From Acidimicrobiia bacterium (GTDB taxonomy: Bacteria; Actinomycetota; Acidimicrobiia; Acidimicrobiales; Poriferisodalaceae), in contig JALSTE010000786.1 of NCBI GenBank assembly GCA_026983855.1, positions 1 to 6,874 on the forward strand: a DNA stretch of 6,874 nt. Direction: 5' to 3'. Shown here one piece after another: positions 4,851 through 6,874 of the stretch. Numbering within the stretch: position 1 is the first letter of the stretch; each line of letters starts with the position of its first letter. Below the pieces are notes generated by a model, which was not told the origin of the DNA, did not search any database, and saw only the letters and a list, made by a program, of their open reading frames with translations. The position numbers were made by a program, and so were the translations under genes.

Positions 4851-6874
4851 CGAAGTACTTGGCCCGGGGGTGGTGACAGATGATGGCCGAGGTGGTCTGC
4901 TCGGGCTGGTACTGGAAGCCGGTGTCCTCCGAGCAGGAGACCCCGATCCGGTCGGCGTCGAGGAGGCGGGCGATGGTCATGTTGTCCTCCAGGTCGGGGC
5001 AGGCGGGATAGCCGAAAGAGTAGCGCCCACCCCGGTATTTCTGCCGGAACAGTCCGGCCAGGCTGGGGCCGTCCTCATCGGCGAAGCCCCACTCCTCACG
5101 GATGCGGTGATGCCAGTACTCGGCCAGGGCCTCGGCCAGCTCCACCCCCAGCCCGTGAAGCTTGAGGTACTCCCCGTAGCGGTCCTCGGCGAACAGACGG
5201 GCCGTGGCCTCCGACACCGCCGGACCCATGGTGACGACGTGGAACGCCACGTAGTCGATCTCGCCACTGTCGAGGGGTCGGAAGAAGTCGGCGATGCACA
5301 GATGGGGTTCCACCTTCTGGCGGGGGAACTCCATGCGGGCCAGTTCCTCGGACCGGTCGGTGTCGGCGTAGACGATCAGTTCCCGGCCCACGGAGTTGGC
5401 CGGATAGTAGCCGTAGGCCACCTGGGGGATGAGAATGTCGGCGGCCCGGGCCTTGGCCAGCTCCTGGCGGAACTCGACCCTTATGCGGTCCTTGAACTCG
5501 GCGTCGGTCTCCCCCGATTCGGGCCGGTACTGCCACTGGTTGCGGAACAGGGCGGTCTCATTCACGTAGGCGACGATGTCGTCGATGGGGATGCCCTTGA
5601 TTATCTGGCTGCCGAGGAACGGGGGGACGAACACCTCGTTGTCGGTGGTCACCTCCGGTGAGCGGGAGGGCAGATTCACGTCGGTCATCTCCGCCAGTCG
5701 TTGGGACTGGCGCTTGGGGAGCTGCCGGCCGCTCGGGGTGGACCCGAACTCGGGGTCATCGACCCCGGACCTCTTCATCTCCATGAGACGGTCCATGGTG
5801 GTGAGGCCCTCGAAGGCGTCCTTTCCGTAGAACAGGCGGCCCTCGTACACCTCCCTGAGGTCCTTCTCCACGTAGGTGCGGGTGAGGGCCGCTCCCCCGA
5901 GCAGGACCGGGACCTTGTGCTCCAGCCGATTCAGCTCCTCGAGGTTGTCCCTCATGATCAGGGTGCTCTTGACCAGCAGCCCGCTCATCCCCACCGCGTC
6001 GGCCCCCACCTCGGCCACCTTGGCGATGATGTCGGCGATGGGCACCTTGATGCCGATGTTGTGGACCTCGTAGCCATTGTTGGTGAAGATGATGTCCACC
6101 AGGTTCTTGCCGATGTCGTGGACATCGCCCTTGACCGTGGCCAGCACCACCTTGCCCTTGGCGGTGGCGGTGTCGGCGCTCTCCATGTGGGGCTCCAGGT
6201 AGGAGACGGCCTTCTTCATGGTCTCCGCCGACTGGAGCACGAAGGGGAGCTGCATCTCCCCGCTGCCGAACAGTTCACCGACGACCTTCATCCCCGACAG
6301 GAGCACGTCGTTGATGATGGCCAGGGGGGCGATGCCGGCGGCCATCGCCTCGTCGAGGTCGGCCTCCAGCCCGTCGCGGTCGCCGTCGATGATCCTCTGG
6401 GAGAGCCGACGGTCCACCGGCCAGTCGCTGTGGTCCTCCTTGACGGCCGCGTCCACCGTCACGTCGGCGAAGATCGCCAGCAGTTCCTGGAGGGGGTCGT
6501 AGGTGCAGATCCCGTTGTCGTCGAAGCGGCGGCGGTCGTAGATCAGATCCAGGCACACCTCGCGCTGGTCCTCCGGAATGCGGTTCAGGGGACGAATCTT
6601 GGACGGGTGCACGATGGCGGAGTCCAGACCGGCCTGGACACACTCGTGGAGGAAGACGGAGTTGAGGGCGTGGCGGGCGGCGGGCTTCAGTCCGAAGGAG
6701 ATGTTGGACACCCCCAGGGTGGTGTGAACCCCGGGCAGTTCGGCCTTGATCCTCCTGATGGCCTCGATGGTGGCCATTCCGTCGCCCCGGAGGTCGTCAT
6801 CCCCGGTGCTGAGGGGGAAGGTGAGGGCGTCGAAGATCAGGTCGGCCGGTTCTAGACCGTAGGTTTTCGTCGCC
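4840..6874 (-). CDS. metH: Cobalamin-dependent methionine synthase, C-terminal part (5' end outside window)
   Basis: The frame is open to the right edge, giving 677 visible residues; the numbers below count from the methionine at 6777, with 32 more residues upstream. The enzyme moves a methyl group from methyl-tetrahydrofolate through cobalamin to homocysteine, making methionine. Visible domains are: the end of the methyl-folate (pterin) domain (to about 115, with LGVSNISFGL at 21-30); the helical cap (about 121-200); the B12 domain (about 205-335), with the axial ligand H220 in the KGDVHDIG motif, SGLLVKS (265-271) and LGGAALTR (293-300); and the AdoMet reactivation domain (about 355-645), with RYSFGYPACP (585-594) and the terminal HHPRAKYFVAR. 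The homocysteine domain should lie upstream, outside the window. The C-terminus stops about 30 residues earlier than in E. coli MetH, as I recall for mycobacterial-type enzymes. No frameshift is seen, so it is probably functional. It is the first visible gene of the metH-MFS-tag set. Confidence 0.97.
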   Translation of the reverse strand, partial: ATKTYGLEPADLIFDALTFPLSTGDDDLRGDGMATIEAIRRIKAELPGVHTTLGVSNISFGLKPAARHALNSVFLHECVQAGLDSAIVHPSKIRPLNRIPEDQREVCLDLIYDRRRFDDNGICTYDPLQELLAIFADVTVDAAVKEDHSDWPVDRRLSQRIIDGDRDGLEADLDEAMAAGIAPLAIINDVLLSGMKVVGELFGSGEMQLPFVLQSAETMKKAVSYLEPHMESADTATAKGKVVLATVKGDVHDIGKNLVDIIFTNNGYEVHNIGIKVPIADIIAKVAEVGADAVGMSGLLVKSTLIMRDNLEELNRLEHKVPVLLGGAALTRTYVEKDLREVYEGRLFYGKDAFEGLTTMDRLMEMKRSGVDDPEFGSTPSGRQLPKRQSQRLAEMTDVNLPSRSPEVTTDNEVFVPPFLGSQIIKGIPIDDIVAYVNETALFRNQWQYRPESGETDAEFKDRIRVEFRQELAKARAADILIPQVAYGYYPANSVGRELIVYADTDRSEELARMEFPRQKVEPHLCIADFFRPLDSGEIDYVAFHVVTMGPAVSEATARLFAEDRYGEYLKLHGLGVELAEALAEYWHHRIREEWGFADEDGPSLAGLFRQKYRGGRYSFGYPACPDLEDNMTIARLLDADRIGVSCSEDTGFQYQPEQTTSAIICHHPRAKYFVAR

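Noticed and set aside
4753..6855. Long plus-strand open frames (302 and 384 residues) opposite metH
   Set aside because: They are antisense shadows caused by strong G/C bias at third codon positions. The metH frame carries unmistakable conserved motifs throughout, while the antisense products are Val/Gly/Asp/His-rich with no recognisable features.
1..6874. CRISPR array, tRNA/rRNA, insertion sequence, or defence or biosynthetic cluster
   Set aside because: I saw no regularly spaced repeats, tRNA-like cloverleaf, transposase motifs or defence or biosynthetic domains. Spacers are too short to hide one, and all long coding frames are assigned above.

Overview
The window is high-GC bacterial DNA with densely packed genes and few purine-rich ribosome binding sites. 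The most likely source is an actinobacterium, probably of the class Acidimicrobiia. The basis is the G/C-dominated third codon positions, a methionine synthase C-terminus of the mycobacterial/actinobacterial kind, and a threonine-run surface protein of a type common in that class. The class-level call is an inference and was not tested by a search.

Layout: three genes on the plus strand (3-2703) converge on three on the minus strand (6874-2842). On the plus strand, the end of a threonine-rich, membrane-anchored surface protein is followed by a 68-bp gap with a possible leaderless promoter. Next comes a complete M24-family metallopeptidase of the Xaa-Pro aminopeptidase/prolidase type, whose stop codon overlaps the start of an uncharacterised protein with about eight membrane spans. 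On the minus strand, the large 3' part of metH (cobalamin-dependent methionine synthase, running off the right edge) overlaps by 11 bp a major-facilitator transporter. That gene overlaps by 4 bp a DNA-3-methyladenine glycosylase I gene (tag). These overlaps suggest a metH-MFS-tag transcription unit.

The 138-bp convergent spacer (2704-2841) is the most structured non-coding stretch. It holds a second, slightly diverged copy of the last ~42 bp of the membrane-protein gene and a perfect 16-bp palindrome just before that copy. No T-tract terminator is visible there.

I found no RNA gene, CRISPR array, insertion sequence or recognisable defence or biosynthetic system. Most of the window is housekeeping (methionine synthesis, alkylation repair, peptide turnover). 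The least explained parts are the membrane protein coupled to the M24 peptidase, the duplicated gene end with its palindrome, and the threonine-rich anchor protein.
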